Below are positions 44,557-54,078 of a stretch of DNA of 64,000 nt, piece by piece. Below the pieces are notes generated by a model. That model saw only the letters and a list, made by a program, of their open reading frames with translations, had not been told where the DNA came from and did not search any database. Location of the stretch: contig OY969923.1 of the NCBI GenBank assembly GCA_963704615.1, positions 434,001-498,000 on the forward strand. The letters are read 5' to 3'. Made by a program: the position numbers and the translations under genes. Source of the stretch: Bog-756 sp963704615 (GTDB lineage: Bacteria; Actinomycetota; Acidimicrobiia; Acidimicrobiales; RAAP-2). How positions within the stretch are numbered: the stretch's first letter is position 1; every line of letters starts with the position of its first letter.

Positions 44557-47500
44557 CTAGGTCGGAACCGCTCCCACCACGTTGTCCACGCGAATGCCCA
44601 GACCGGGGAGCGTCCCCTTGTTGACGGCGTCCCCGAAGCTGAACACCCCCCCGTCGCTCCCGATCAGGTTGTAACCCTGGCTGTCGGGTGAGACAACGAT
44701 GCCCACGATGTTGTCGACGGCCACGCCGAGGGAGGGGAGATCCCCGAAGTCGCCGGCGTCGCCGAAGGGGGTGACCGTGCCGTTGGCTCCCACCACCCAG
44801 TAGCCGAGACCGTCGTGGGTGGCGGTGATGCCTACTGCCCCCGGCGGCGCGTTGCCGAAGAAGTGGGCGTCCCCAAAGGCATAGACGGACCCGTTGGAAC
44901 CGACCACCCAATAGCCGTTGTCATCGGCCGTGGCCGCGATACCGGTGATGTCGTTCACGTGGATGCCCATACCCGGCAGTGAATTCTCAAACGGCGCATT
45001 GAAGCTGAAGACGCCACCGTCCGATCCCACCAGAAAGTAGCCGTTGTCCGAGGCGGTGGGTACGATGCCGACAATGTTGTTGACGTGGACGCCAATGCCA
45101 GGTAACGAGTTCTCGAAGGGTGCATTGAACGCGAACACGCCACCGTCCGATCCCACCAGAAAGTAACCGTCGTCCGAGGCGGTGGGCACGATGCCGGTGA
45201 TGTTGTCCACATGCACCCCGAGGCCCGGGAGCGACCCGTAAAAGCCGCCCCCGAACACGAACACACCGCCGTCGGATCCGACGAGGTCGTAGCCTGATGC
45301 GGGAGGTGGTGACGGCGCCGGCGGGGGTGGCGGCGGCGGCGGTGCCGTCACGACGAGGGTGGCCGTGCCACTCGAGGAGCCGGCGAACTCGGCGTTCCCC
45401 GCGTACGTCGCTACCACCAGGTCGGTGCCCACTGGGGCGGTCGTCGCCGGACATGATCCCGACCCCCCGGCCAGCTTTGTCGTGCACAGAGCCGTCGTCC
45501 CGGCCGTGAAGGTCACGGTCCCGCTGGGTGAGCCCGTCGGCACGCCGCTGACTCTGGCCGAATACGTCACACTCTCGCCTTGGGAGGCGGTGCTCGGCTT
45601 GAGCGAGAGCTCGGTTTCCGTCGGGGTCCTGGTGACGGTGAGGCTGGTGGAACCAGTCGAGGGGGTAAAGACAGAGTCTCCCGAGTACGTCGCGGTCACC
45701 GTCTGGTTGGATCCCACCGAAGCAGCCGTCGAGCTGCAGGAAGCGCTCCCGGCAGAAAGGGCCCCCATGCAGAGGGTGGTGGCTCCGATGGCGAAGGTGA
45801 CGGTGCCTGTCGGTGTCCCCCCGGATCCCGTGACGGTGGCCGTATACGTCACGCTCTGCCCGTAAGCCGCGGGGTCCGGCGAAGGGGCTCCGGCGGCGAC
45901 CGCGGTTGTCGTGCCCACCGAAACCGAAGTTGAAGCGGTGGCGGTCGTGTAGTTCGCATCACCGTCGTATGTTGCTGTCACCGTCTGATTCGACCCCAAC
46001 GGGGTCAGAGTTGAGTTGCACGTTGCGGCTCCGGCGGAAATGGTGCCGGTGCACAGGGTTGTGGACCCCGCCGTGAAGACGACGGTCCCGGTGGGAGCCC
46101 CGGCCGCGACTCCCGTCACCGTTGCCGAGTAGGACACCGATTGTCCGAAGGTGGACGGGTTGGGCGAGGGTTCGCCGGCCGCCAGGGTGGGCGTCGCCTG
46201 GTTGACGGTGACCGAGGTCGTCGTCGAACCGGCGGCGAAGTTGGGATCGCCCGAGTAGTCGGCCGTGACCGTATCCGATCCGACGGGTGAATTGGTGGCC
46301 GAACAGGAACCCGCGCCCGACGACAGCGTGGCCGTACACAAGGATGTGGACCCGGTGGTGAAGCTCACGGTTCCGGTCGGCGTTCCTGCCGCTAGCCGGG
46401 TGACGGTGGCCGAGTAGGTGACCGACGAGCCATACGACGCAGGGTCCGGGCTGGCCGAGGCCACCGTAGTGGTCGGTGCGGTATTCACGGTGAGAGTGGT
46501 GGTGCCGACCGATCCGCTGAAGTTTGGGTCACCTGAGTATGTCGCGGTGATGGTCAGGCCGGTCCCTGTCGGCGTGTCCGTGGCCGTGCAGGAGCCAGTG
46601 GCCGACGACAGCGTGGCCGTACACAAGGATGTGGATCCGGTGGTGAAGCTCACGGTTCCGGTCGGCGTTCCTGCCGCTTGCGAGGTGACGGTGGCCGAGT
46701 AGGTGACCGACGAGCCATACGACGCAGGGTCCGGGCTGGCCGAGGCCACCGTAGTGGTCGGTGCGGTATTCACGGTGAGAGTGGTGGTGCCGACCGATCC
46801 GCTGAAGTTTGGGTCACCTGAGTAGGTTGCGGTGATGGTCAGGCCGGTGCCCGGTGGCGTGTCCGTGGCCGTGCAGGAGCCAGTGGCCGACGACAGCGTG
46901 GCCGTACACAAGGATGTGGATCCGGTGGTGAAGCTCACGGTTCCGGTCGGAGTCCCTGTCGCTTGCGAGGTGACGGTGGCCGAGTAGGTGACCGACGAGC
47001 CATACGAGGCAGGGTTCGGGCTGGCCGAGGCCGCAGTGGTGGTCGCTGCGGTCGACGAATTCCAGAACATCATGGCGCCGTCGTAGATGTTGCCGTAGTC
47101 GCTGAGAAGCTGGGCCATGGTGTGCTCTTGGACGGGGATGTCCACATCGAGCGCGTCCCAGACCTCTCCGTCTCCCGCGTAGATCCCCGAGTGGTCGTAG
47201 TTGTTGATGGTGCCGCCGAAGTAGACGATGTCACCCGGTTCGAGGTCGCTCAGGTCGTAGTAGGGATAGCTGCCGGTGGGGGGAATGAACGTTCCGACGC
47301 CAACCGGCTGGGTCCCATCGCTGGGCAGCACGATGCCGGTCACCTGGTAGACCGCATACTGGGCCAGGCTCATGCAGTCGAACCCCAGCGTGCCCGGCCC
47401 ACACCCCGCCTCGTTCACTCCGCCGTAGCTGGGCCCATTGATCCCTCCGCCGCCGTCGCAGTAAGGAACACCGGCCTGCGAGGCGGCCGCCGAGACGATC

Positions 47501-47634
47501 TCATCTCCCTGTGTGGCGGCCGCGGCCGAGTGTGTTCCGACCGCGACGACGACGAACCCGGACAAACTCGTCAATACGAGCAGCGGGATGACAAGTCGCA
47601 GGATCGCGCTCATGCGCGCACGTATCAAATCCAT
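44557..47634 (-). CDS. Secreted NlpC/P60 peptidase with Ig-like repeats and C-terminal 42-residue repeats
   Basis: 1025 residues from ATG 47634 (GGGAGGGG upstream). The signal sequence is followed by an NlpC/P60 domain with Cys87 ('GFDCMSLAQYAV') and His148 ('YDHSGIYAGDGE'). Then six or more Ig-like domains ('TPTGTVSFTTGSTSLCTATL') are followed by a Pro-rich linker and about six ~42-residue repeats ('GYFLVGSDGGVFAFNAPFEN'). It should cleave peptidoglycan stem peptides, with the repeats attaching or spacing the enzyme on the surface. The open frame to 47811 lacks a signal and was shortened. Confidence 0.88.
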   Translation of the reverse strand: MDLIRARMSAILRLVIPLLVLTSLSGFVVVAVGTHSAAAATQGDEIVSAAASQAGVPYCDGGGGINGPSYGGVNEAGCGPGTLGFDCMSLAQYAVYQVTGIVLPSDGTQPVGVGTFIPPTGSYPYYDLSDLEPGDIVYFGGTINNYDHSGIYAGDGEVWDALDVDIPVQEHTMAQLLSDYGNIYDGAMMFWNSSTAATTTAASASPNPASYGSSVTYSATVTSQATGTPTGTVSFTTGSTSLCTATLSSATGSCTATDTPPGTGLTITATYSGDPNFSGSVGTTTLTVNTAPTTTVASASPDPASYGSSVTYSATVTSQAAGTPTGTVSFTTGSTSLCTATLSSATGSCTATDTPTGTGLTITATYSGDPNFSGSVGTTTLTVNTAPTTTVASASPDPASYGSSVTYSATVTRLAAGTPTGTVSFTTGSTSLCTATLSSGAGSCSATNSPVGSDTVTADYSGDPNFAAGSTTTSVTVNQATPTLAAGEPSPNPSTFGQSVSYSATVTGVAAGAPTGTVVFTAGSTTLCTGTISAGAATCNSTLTPLGSNQTVTATYDGDANYTTATASTSVSVGTTTAVAAGAPSPDPAAYGQSVTYTATVTGSGGTPTGTVTFAIGATTLCMGALSAGSASCSSTAASVGSNQTVTATYSGDSVFTPSTGSTSLTVTRTPTETELSLKPSTASQGESVTYSARVSGVPTGSPSGTVTFTAGTTALCTTKLAGGSGSCPATTAPVGTDLVVATYAGNAEFAGSSSGTATLVVTAPPPPPPPPAPSPPPASGYDLVGSDGGVFVFGGGFYGSLPGLGVHVDNITGIVPTASDDGYFLVGSDGGVFAFNAPFENSLPGIGVHVNNIVGIVPTASDNGYFLVGSDGGVFSFNAPFENSLPGMGIHVNDITGIAATADDNGYWVVGSNGSVYAFGDAHFFGNAPPGAVGITATHDGLGYWVVGANGTVTPFGDAGDFGDLPSLGVAVDNIVGIVVSPDSQGYNLIGSDGGVFSFGDAVNKGTLPGLGIRVDNVVGAVPT
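45014..45290 (-). repeat. 126-bp repeats in the NlpC/P60 gene
   Basis: Units such as 'ccaccgtccgatcccaccag' recur at 45014 and 45140, 126 bases apart, encoding 42-residue 'GSDGGVF' blades. The same period occurs in the amidase gene at 58.8-59.3 kb. Confidence 0.75.
46400..47060 (-). repeat. 285-bp tandem repeats encoding Ig-like domains
   Basis: Near-identical units start at 46400, 46685 and 46970, each 95 codons. The DNA identity is so high that it implies recent duplication or gene conversion within the NlpC/P60 gene, and these copies may be collapsed or miscounted in short-read assemblies. Confidence 0.8.
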
Positions 47635-47899
47635 CGGGTGCCCCTCCCAGATGTTCGCCGTTCCCCTTGCCTGTCTCCCAACGTACCAGCGCAAACGAGC
47701 ATTTCGAAGCGCGAGCAGCATTCTGAGCGACGCATGTGGCCCGTTTGTCACGGCACGTGGTCGCTCCATCCACTGACAGTGCTGAACAACCCCCTCGGAG
47801 GTCAGAGTCAACGGCTGGTGCCATCCAATAGTTGGACTTCCTGCATTGCTGGCGCGAAGAAAACTCGGTCGTTCGGTGTCGATCCCCGGTACCGCTAGC

Positions 47900-48646
47900 T
47901 CAGGAAAGTGCTTTTGTGATTGTGACTGCGCCGGTGGCCAAGAGGAGAAGATCGACGGCCCACACGAAGTGGGAGGGGTCCAATCGATGACTGATCCACG
48001 ACCCTACGACTATCCCTGCCAGACAGGGCAACACACTGATGGCGGCAAGGACGACGTCGGATGCAGTGATGAGGCCCGCTGCTGCCAGCAATGGAAGGCC
48101 GACGATGTCTGCGACGAGGAACACGGCGGAAATGGTGGCCCGAAACCTGTCCTCCTCGAGGCCAGTACGCCGCAGCTCATAGACGAGAGGCGGACCGTTG
48201 GTGGCCAGGGAAGTGCTCAGAACCCCACTGGCCAGACCCAAGGCAAACGTCCGGGACCGTCGGGGAAGTGCGGCCACCGCGCCCGCCCGGCGGGACGAGA
48301 TGATGATCCACAGGGCGGCCACGCACGTGGTCACCCCCAGGGCGAGACGCAGCTGGGTAGCTCCGACCACGCTCAATATGACCACGCCAATGGGTGCACC
48401 GATGACCGCCCCTGCCCCCAGGCGCCTGGTGGGGATCCATTCGATCTGATCATGGAGACGAAGGACCAGCCAGCCACTGGCGACGGTTCCATTGAGAAAG
48501 GCGACCACGATCGCACTCTTCGTCGGTATCACAAAAGTCATGAGAGGAACGGCAAGAAGGGCAAACCCGAAACCCACGGTCCGTTGAAGGACGGCAGCGA
48601 CAAGGACGATGCCGGCGACGGCCGCAACGGTGCTGATCGATATCAC
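47900..48646 (-). CDS. TauE/SafE family membrane transporter
   Basis: 248 residues from the GTG at 48646, where the first membrane helix begins. Eight or so helices include 'LQRTVGFGFALLAVPLMTFV' and 'LGLASGVLSTSLATNGPPLV', the two family repeats. Members export sulfite or organosulfonates or import other anions. The open frame extends to 48787 but that part is polar and lacks a ribosome site. Confidence 0.85.
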   Translation of the reverse strand: MISISTVAAVAGIVLVAAVLQRTVGFGFALLAVPLMTFVIPTKSAIVVAFLNGTVASGWLVLRLHDQIEWIPTRRLGAGAVIGAPIGVVILSVVGATQLRLALGVTTCVAALWIIISSRRAGAVAALPRRSRTFALGLASGVLSTSLATNGPPLVYELRRTGLEEDRFRATISAVFLVADIVGLPLLAAAGLITASDVVLAAISVLPCLAGIVVGSWISHRLDPSHFVWAVDLLLLATGAVTITKALS

Positions 48647-48788
48647 GACTTGGACCCTACTGAGGGATTGCGGAGCGGAGGGGAGGTGAGGGCCCTCTGT
48701 AGAGGAGTCGGATGAATGGCGGGCCGAGCACTTATTATTCGTTCCTGTCGGTGAGAGATCAGCGCCGTTCCATCGGTGGTCAGCCATA

Positions 48789-49802
48789 ATGGATTCGGTG
48801 AGCGACCCGTTTCAAAGGGTATGGATAGGCCTTGGGGCGCTGGCTTCGGTGCTTGCGTTGGGCACGGTCGGCTATCTCCTCCTCGGGTTCGGTGTGCTCG
48901 ACGCCATCTACCAGACGGTTTCAACCGTCACCACCGTTGGGCTCAACTCACCTCACCCGCTGGACGCAGCCGGTAAGGCTTTCACGATCGCCCTGATCCT
49001 CATCGGTGTGGGTACCGCGCTGTACACCTTCTCAGCGGTATTCGAGCTGTTTCTCGAGGGCCACATGCGAGATCTCTTGAGGAGACGCACTATGGAACGG
49101 AGCATCGATCGGATGGACAAGCATGTGATCGTGTGTGGGTGGGGACGGGTCGGGCGGGAGGTCGCCCAGTTCCTTGCCAATGCTGGGCGGGATGTCATTG
49201 TCGTCGACCGGGATTCGGAGCGGCTGAGTGACTGTTCGCATGCATCGGTGTGCGGAGATGTGACGGACGATGAGGTCCTCCAGCGCGCCGGCATCGAACG
49301 GGCCGCGACACTGGTGGCGGCGCTCAATACCGACGCAGACAATCTGTATGTCACGGTGGCCAGCAAATCGATGCGACCGGATTTGCAGGTCATCGCCCGG
49401 GCCCGGAGCGAGTCATCGGAACCCAAGCTGGCCCGGGCCGGTGCCGATCGGGTGGTGAACCCTCAACAGCTCGGTGGCGATCGAATGGCGGCATTCGTCA
49501 CCCAGCCCCATGTGGTGGATTTCGTCGACGTGGTCATGCACGATGGAACTCTCAAATTTCGGCTGGGCGAGCTGGCGGTCTCCGGGGATTCGTCATTGGC
49601 CGGCGATAGTTTGCGATCCGCACATCTTCGCGACCGCACGGGAGCCCTGGTTTTGGCAATCCGCCGGCCTGACGGAAGCTTTGTCACCAACCCTTCGCCC
49701 GAGGACGCCATCAGAGCGGGCGATGTCCTGATCAGCGTCGGCACCGATGAACAACTCGACGCGTTAGCTGAGTTCGCCGCGCAACAGGAAGCGAACACCT
49801 GA
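48789..49802 (+). CDS. Two-helix potassium-channel-like protein with RCK (TrkA-N/TrkA-C) domain
   Basis: 337 residues. Two membrane helices flank a pore loop 'IYQTVSTVTTVGLNSPHP', followed by 'IALILIGVGTALYTFSAVFE'. An RCK domain ('VIVCGWGRVGREVAQFLANA', 'ERAATLVAALNTDADN') binds NAD(H) or nucleotides, then a TrkA-C domain. The selectivity filter reads TVGLN instead of TVGYG, so ion choice may differ. Divergent from the TauE gene. Confidence 0.85.
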   Translation: MDSVSDPFQRVWIGLGALASVLALGTVGYLLLGFGVLDAIYQTVSTVTTVGLNSPHPLDAAGKAFTIALILIGVGTALYTFSAVFELFLEGHMRDLLRRRTMERSIDRMDKHVIVCGWGRVGREVAQFLANAGRDVIVVDRDSERLSDCSHASVCGDVTDDEVLQRAGIERAATLVAALNTDADNLYVTVASKSMRPDLQVIARARSESSEPKLARAGADRVVNPQQLGGDRMAAFVTQPHVVDFVDVVMHDGTLKFRLGELAVSGDSSLAGDSLRSAHLRDRTGALVLAIRRPDGSFVTNPSPEDAIRAGDVLISVGTDEQLDALAEFAAQQEANT

Positions 49803-49816
49803 CGGCTGACGCGGCC

Positions 49817-50260
49817 TTAGCCGCCCGCATTCAATGCCGTCGTGATCTCGTCGATCGCCGTCTGCTCAGCGGCGCTGACGTCGACCCCGTGTTCCCGGTG
49901 GGCAGCGGCCACTTTGTGAGTGAGTGTCACAATGAATTGTCGGTACTCATCGACTTCTGACGGCGTGGCTTTTCCCTCCAGAAGACCTATCGCATCGCGC
50001 AGGTGTTGGAGCCCGTGCTGCTTGAGCTCCTCGGGCGAGTGGTAGTGAGTATGGTCCCGCTCTGGTTTGGCGGCCACGATGTCGTCCAGCAGTTCGCTTT
50101 CGCCGTGATGCTGACGTGCTTCGGTATAGGCCTTGGCCATGGCGATTGCCTCGCGAAAGGAGCCTCCTCGCTGAGCGGTCACCACGATCATGCCGGCACT
50201 GGGAGGGGCCTCGAGTACGAGTTGCCACTCCTCGGGTGTGAAATCAGACTTCGCGGTCAT
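49817..50260 (-). CDS. Hypothetical actinobacterial protein
   Basis: 147 residues from ATG 50260. It starts 'MTAKSDFTPEEWQLVLEAPP', then a helix-rich part with 'GGSFREAIAMAKAYTEARQH' and 'ELLDDIVAAKPERDHTHYHS'. No signal, no membrane segments. His-rich centre. I recognise the sequence style as a small cytosolic helical family but no function. Convergent with the channel gene by 14 bases. Confidence 0.65.
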   Translation of the reverse strand: MTAKSDFTPEEWQLVLEAPPSAGMIVVTAQRGGSFREAIAMAKAYTEARQHHGESELLDDIVAAKPERDHTHYHSPEELKQHGLQHLRDAIGLLEGKATPSEVDEYRQFIVTLTHKVAAAHREHGVDVSAAEQTAIDEITTALNAGG

Positions 50261-50613
50261 GGTTCGACTCCCATCTTTGTGAATCGCGATTGTCGCTCGT
50301 TTGCCCCCACCGTAGCCATGGGCCCCGAGCAAGGGTGCGGAAGCCCGTTCTCGGGATAGTGCGATGCCCCGATTGATCAGTAGCCGCTTTCGGCGACGAA
50401 TCTCGGAGGTGGCAAGGTCCGCCAGGAGCCTACGGCCCGGTGCGATGATCTTTGTGTGTCAACGCCAGTAGACCCTGGACGTCGTCGCCGCCGCAATCCC
50501 GGTGCTGAGGACGGATCCAGCCCCCGGACGAGGAATGCGTTTGGTGCCTCGGGAAGTTAGGCGACCGGGTCAGTACCCACAGATAGCGCCCTCGATCCTG
50601 GATAGGACCCCCC

Positions 50614-51327
50614 GTGACTGAGGGATTGTCTCCTTCGGAAGTCGGCAAAGGGATCGCTGAACAGCGTGATCACAAGGACGCGGATTCGGGGGAGGAGGAG
50701 GAGGACCACGGCTCGGCGCGGATCCTGACGATTGTGGAAGCGAGCCTTCTCGCCCTGGTTGCCGTTCTGGCGGCTTATTCGGGATTTGCCTCGGCCAAGT
50801 GGGCGACCGAATCGTCCGTGACACTGGCCAAAGCGGCCACGGTCCGGAATTTTGCCAGCAGGGCAGACCTCGAAGGCCTCTCCACCAAGAACTTCGACGG
50901 CCTGACGTTCAACGCGTGGTTCTCGGCTTACCTGACAGATAACCAGACGGGCATGGTCGTCGCCGAGCACCGCTTCCGCCCCGCCTTTGACGTGGCCTTT
51001 CGGGCATGGATTGCCACGGATCCCTTTACCAACCCGCATGCGCCGCCCGGGCCCACCTACATGCCTCAGTACGTGCAGCCGGATCTGACCCGGTCTGTCG
51101 CCCTCGATAGCCAGGCCGACAGGCTCTATACCGACGGAGTAAACGACGGCGCGAACTCGGACAACTACGTCCGCACGACCGTGTTCTTGGCCACGGTCCT
51201 GTTCCTCGTGGCCGTTTCGGGGCACTTCCGGGTCCGCGGTGCCCGCATTGCCCTGACCGCCGTTGGCTCCGTCATCTTGGTCACCTCGGTCGTGTTGCTG
51301 ATCATGTTGCCCAAACCGTTCTTCTGA
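50614..51327 (+). CDS. Hypothetical membrane protein
   Basis: 237 residues, GTG start with AGGA upstream. Acidic N terminus ('GEEEEDHGSARIL'), a first helix ('IVEASLLALVAVLAAYSGFA'), a soluble loop of ~120 residues, then two helices at the C terminus ('TTVFLATVLFLVAVSGHF', 'LTAVGSVILVTSVVLLIML'). A DUF4337-like layout, probably a channel- or transport-associated helper. Function unknown. Confidence 0.7.
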   Translation: MTEGLSPSEVGKGIAEQRDHKDADSGEEEEDHGSARILTIVEASLLALVAVLAAYSGFASAKWATESSVTLAKAATVRNFASRADLEGLSTKNFDGLTFNAWFSAYLTDNQTGMVVAEHRFRPAFDVAFRAWIATDPFTNPHAPPGPTYMPQYVQPDLTRSVALDSQADRLYTDGVNDGANSDNYVRTTVFLATVLFLVAVSGHFRVRGARIALTAVGSVILVTSVVLLIMLPKPFF

Positions 51328-51454
51328 TGTGCCGAGCCCTCAGCGTGTGCTGCCGCCATTCGGATTCAGACCCCACGGCTCTCGGGTATCGAGGTGGCCG
51401 ACAGGTTGAACAGCAGAGTCGACCGTGCCGTACGCTTGCCGGTGCACTCAGCAC

Positions 51455-52069
51455 ATGAGTGATCAGAGCCAGCCACCCACGCAATCCGAGATACTCGGCA
51501 CCAGTCGGCTCGAGGCGTTTAGTGACGGAGTAATGGCAGTGATCATCACGATCACCGCTCTCAGCCTCAAGCCACCCAACGGTGCAAGTTTCTCAGCCTT
51601 GAGCCACCGGCTGCCGGAACTGCTCGTGTACATCCTCAGCTTCGCGTTCGTGGGGATCTACTGGAACAATCACCACCAGCTCCTCCGGGCGACCCGAAAT
51701 ATCAGTGGAGGGGTGATGTGGGCGAACCTCTATCTCCTCTTCTGGCTTTCGTTGATTCCCGTCATTACCGAGTGGGTCGGCACTTCGTACCGAAAAGAGT
51801 GGCCGGCGGCAACGTACGGAATCGTGGCCATCGGTGCTGCCATTGCCTTTTCGATACTTGTGGCGATGATTATGCGGGCCGATGGGCGGGACTCGGCGGT
51901 GGCTAGGGCCATAGGACCCGATGTCAAGGGAAAGCTGTCGGTGGTGCTCTATGCGGCGGGCATCGGACTTGCTTTCGTGAGTCCTTGGATTTCGTACGCG
52001 ATCTATGCCTTGGTGTCAGTCATCTGGTTCACTCCGGATCGCCGCTTGGAGGGTCAGACCGCCGAATAG
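51455..52069 (+). CDS. TMEM175-family (DUF1211) potassium channel-like protein
   Basis: 204 residues from ATG 51455. The hallmark 'SRLEAFSDGVMAVIITITAL' (RxxxFSD) starts helix 1, followed by five more helices ('VYILSFAFVGIYWNNHHQLL'). Prokaryotic TMEM175 proteins are tetrameric K+ leak channels. It is the second K+-related gene in this stretch, after the RCK protein at 48.8 kb. Confidence 0.9.
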   Translation: MSDQSQPPTQSEILGTSRLEAFSDGVMAVIITITALSLKPPNGASFSALSHRLPELLVYILSFAFVGIYWNNHHQLLRATRNISGGVMWANLYLLFWLSLIPVITEWVGTSYRKEWPAATYGIVAIGAAIAFSILVAMIMRADGRDSAVARAIGPDVKGKLSVVLYAAGIGLAFVSPWISYAIYALVSVIWFTPDRRLEGQTAE

Positions 52070-52083
52070 CTCATTGCTGAACC

Positions 52084-52765
52084 TCAAGGTTCCTCAGGCC
52101 CACCGACATTGGCGTCGAGCCATTGTCTAAGGGGAACCGTGGCCCGGAGGACCCCCACGATCCTCTGCTTTGGTTCTGGGGTGGCGAGCCACGCTCCCAC
52201 CGGCCATTCCTTCCAGGCCGTGAGACCCTTATGGCGGAGGAGATCGATCCGCGGGTGATCCTTCGGGTAGCCCCGGGGTGCTGATTTCAGCGTCTCTCGT
52301 GCGGACACCTGAATCTGATGGCGTCGAAGCCCGTTCACCAGGCTCAGAAGCTCTGCACCCTTCTTCTCATCGGCGACCGCCTCCCGAAAGCGAGTGAGCT
52401 GTGCAGGTGACGGCATGTACAGCACTGACCCCACACCCAACATGTCGGCTGACAGCGAGACGTAGCCCGCATCGTTGTGAGCGGCGATGCTGGTCTTGTA
52501 CGGGGACTTGTCGGAGCTGAATCGCGTATCTCGATACGGTCGGAAGACCCGACCATCGCCGAACTCCGGGCTCGAATTCCGCCAACAGCCTCTGCATGGG
52601 GCCGAGGACGCCGACTTCGTAGAAGTCCTTGTGAGCCGTCCAGTAGCTCTTGGTGTTGTCCACTTCGAGCTCATCGAAGAAACCGACGATCTCCAGGGGC
52701 CAGCCCCGAAATGCATTGCCGCCACGCTTCGGAGACGTCGTTGGAGCCGCTCTTGCCCGAACCAC
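52084..52765 (-). pseudogene. DUF2461 (TIGR02453) family protein, frameshifted
   Basis: The N-terminal part lies in one frame ('NAFRGWPLEIVGFFDELEVD', 'NTKSYWTAHKDFYE', 'LAEFEP') and the rest in another ('EFGDGRVFRPYRDTRFSSDK', 'SPYKTSIAAHNDAGYVSL', 'WPVGAWLATPEPKQR'). Joined, they form a full ~220-residue DUF2461 protein. The shift is one extra base in the CC/GGG run at 52566-52570 (coding strand CCCGGAG for CCCGAG). One indel in a short homopolymer could be sequencing error or a true mutation. Family function unknown. Confidence 0.8.
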
Positions 52766-52872
52766 CTCGTCAGACTATTCCGCCGCTGTGTGAAGAGCCG
52801 GGGGTGCCGACCGGCGGACGATCCGCTCCGTTGCCGCTCAGATTCAGCTGCTCAAGGCGAAGACCAGCGCTC

Positions 52873-54078
52873 TCAGGCGTCCCGCTTCACCATCCGCCAA
52901 GCGCCGAGGGCCGTCCAGCCGACCAGCCAGGCGATGATGACGCAGACGGCTGTCGTCCTCGTTTCCGGTACCAGGAGGGAGGTGCCTTGGTTGCCGCCGG
53001 GCCCTCCGCCTCCCCCGAAGACGAATCCGAGACCTGATGGCTCCAAGTGGGCTACGCCCAGTCCGACGACGGCACGCTGAAGATTTATCAGGTGGGGGAG
53101 GTTGGCCCGGGCCAGGATCGGCGTGAGAATGATCTCCAGCACGATCATCAGGATGACGGCCACGGTTCGCTGCCCGAGGAGGGACCCGAGACCGAGTCCG
53201 ACGATGAAGCCGACGACTGCCTCGAGCTCGATCCAGAGACCGGTGCGGATCATGAGGTTGACCGAGGGGGACAAGAAGACCTTGGAGTAGTCCGAATAGT
53301 CCTGCTTGGCGATCTGTACGGCTGCGGCCCTGACCATCGCCGGCGTCGGCGCAGGGGAAACATTGGCTGGGGGCGGGCCGCCCTTGCTGATCACGGGCGC
53401 CCCCCCAGGACCACCCCCCGGTCCACCGCACGGGACGGCGTTGACGACATTGCCGATGTTGTTGGAGGGAGTACCGCGGTACGGGAAGTTGCAGACCACC
53501 TCGTTGGCGTGGTCCGCGGCCCAATGCTCGAGTCCCACCTGCGAGAGCCCTGCGGGCACATTCGTGCCCTGGTAGTTGACCTGGGTGGGTGCGGCGAACA
53601 CGCAAACCGCACAGACAATGGTGAATCCGATGGCCACCATCGGCACCACGATGGCCAGGCCGGCTGGTATCCGCGCCAGGTAGAGCGCCAACCGCGAACG
53701 GCCAGTCACCACCAGGTGCCGGAACATCCCCTCGGTGAGGTCGACGGATCCGGCCGTGCAGCCCAGGGTGGCGGCCACGATGAATCCGAAGACGTACAGC
53801 ACACCGGCAACCAGGGAGTTGAAGATCTCGTACCCGCCCGCCGGTCCGTACGACTTCGGGTCAAAGGCGTGGGCCAGCAGGCGGATGGTGAGGAAGAGCG
53901 TGGGGATGCCGATGGTGACGACGATCAGAGCCACCATCAGGCCCCGTCGCTTGCGCAGCTCCATCCAGCGGGTGGCGATCATCCCACCCGTCGGAATCCA
54001 CGATCCCCGGTGGTCGGGAGGTGCACCAGCCGGAATCGCAACCGGTGCCGAGGTGATCACGTCTGGTGTGGTCGTCAT
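52873..54078 (-). CDS. ABC-2 type transporter permease
   Basis: 401 residues from ATG 54078, overlapping the ATPase stop as ATGA. About six membrane helices: 'LMVALIVVTIGIPTLFLTIR', 'GVLYVFGFIVAATLGCTAGS', 'LAIVVPMVAIGFTIVCAVCV', 'IELEAVVGFIVGLGLGSLLG'. A Pro/Gly-rich extracytoplasmic loop lies between helices 4 and 5. Works with the adjacent ATP-binding protein in export. Confidence 0.88.
   Translation of the reverse strand: MTTTPDVITSAPVAIPAGAPPDHRGSWIPTGGMIATRWMELRKRRGLMVALIVVTIGIPTLFLTIRLLAHAFDPKSYGPAGGYEIFNSLVAGVLYVFGFIVAATLGCTAGSVDLTEGMFRHLVVTGRSRLALYLARIPAGLAIVVPMVAIGFTIVCAVCVFAAPTQVNYQGTNVPAGLSQVGLEHWAADHANEVVCNFPYRGTPSNNIGNVVNAVPCGGPGGGPGGAPVISKGGPPPANVSPAPTPAMVRAAAVQIAKQDYSDYSKVFLSPSVNLMIRTGLWIELEAVVGFIVGLGLGSLLGQRTVAVILMIVLEIILTPILARANLPHLINLQRAVVGLGVAHLEPSGLGFVFGGGGGPGGNQGTSLLVPETRTTAVCVIIAWLVGWTALGAWRMVKRDA

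Noticed and set aside
45000..47060. CRISPR array or VNTR of non-coding type
   Set aside because: The repeats are in frame with periods of 126 and 285 bases inside one coding sequence and encode protein domains.
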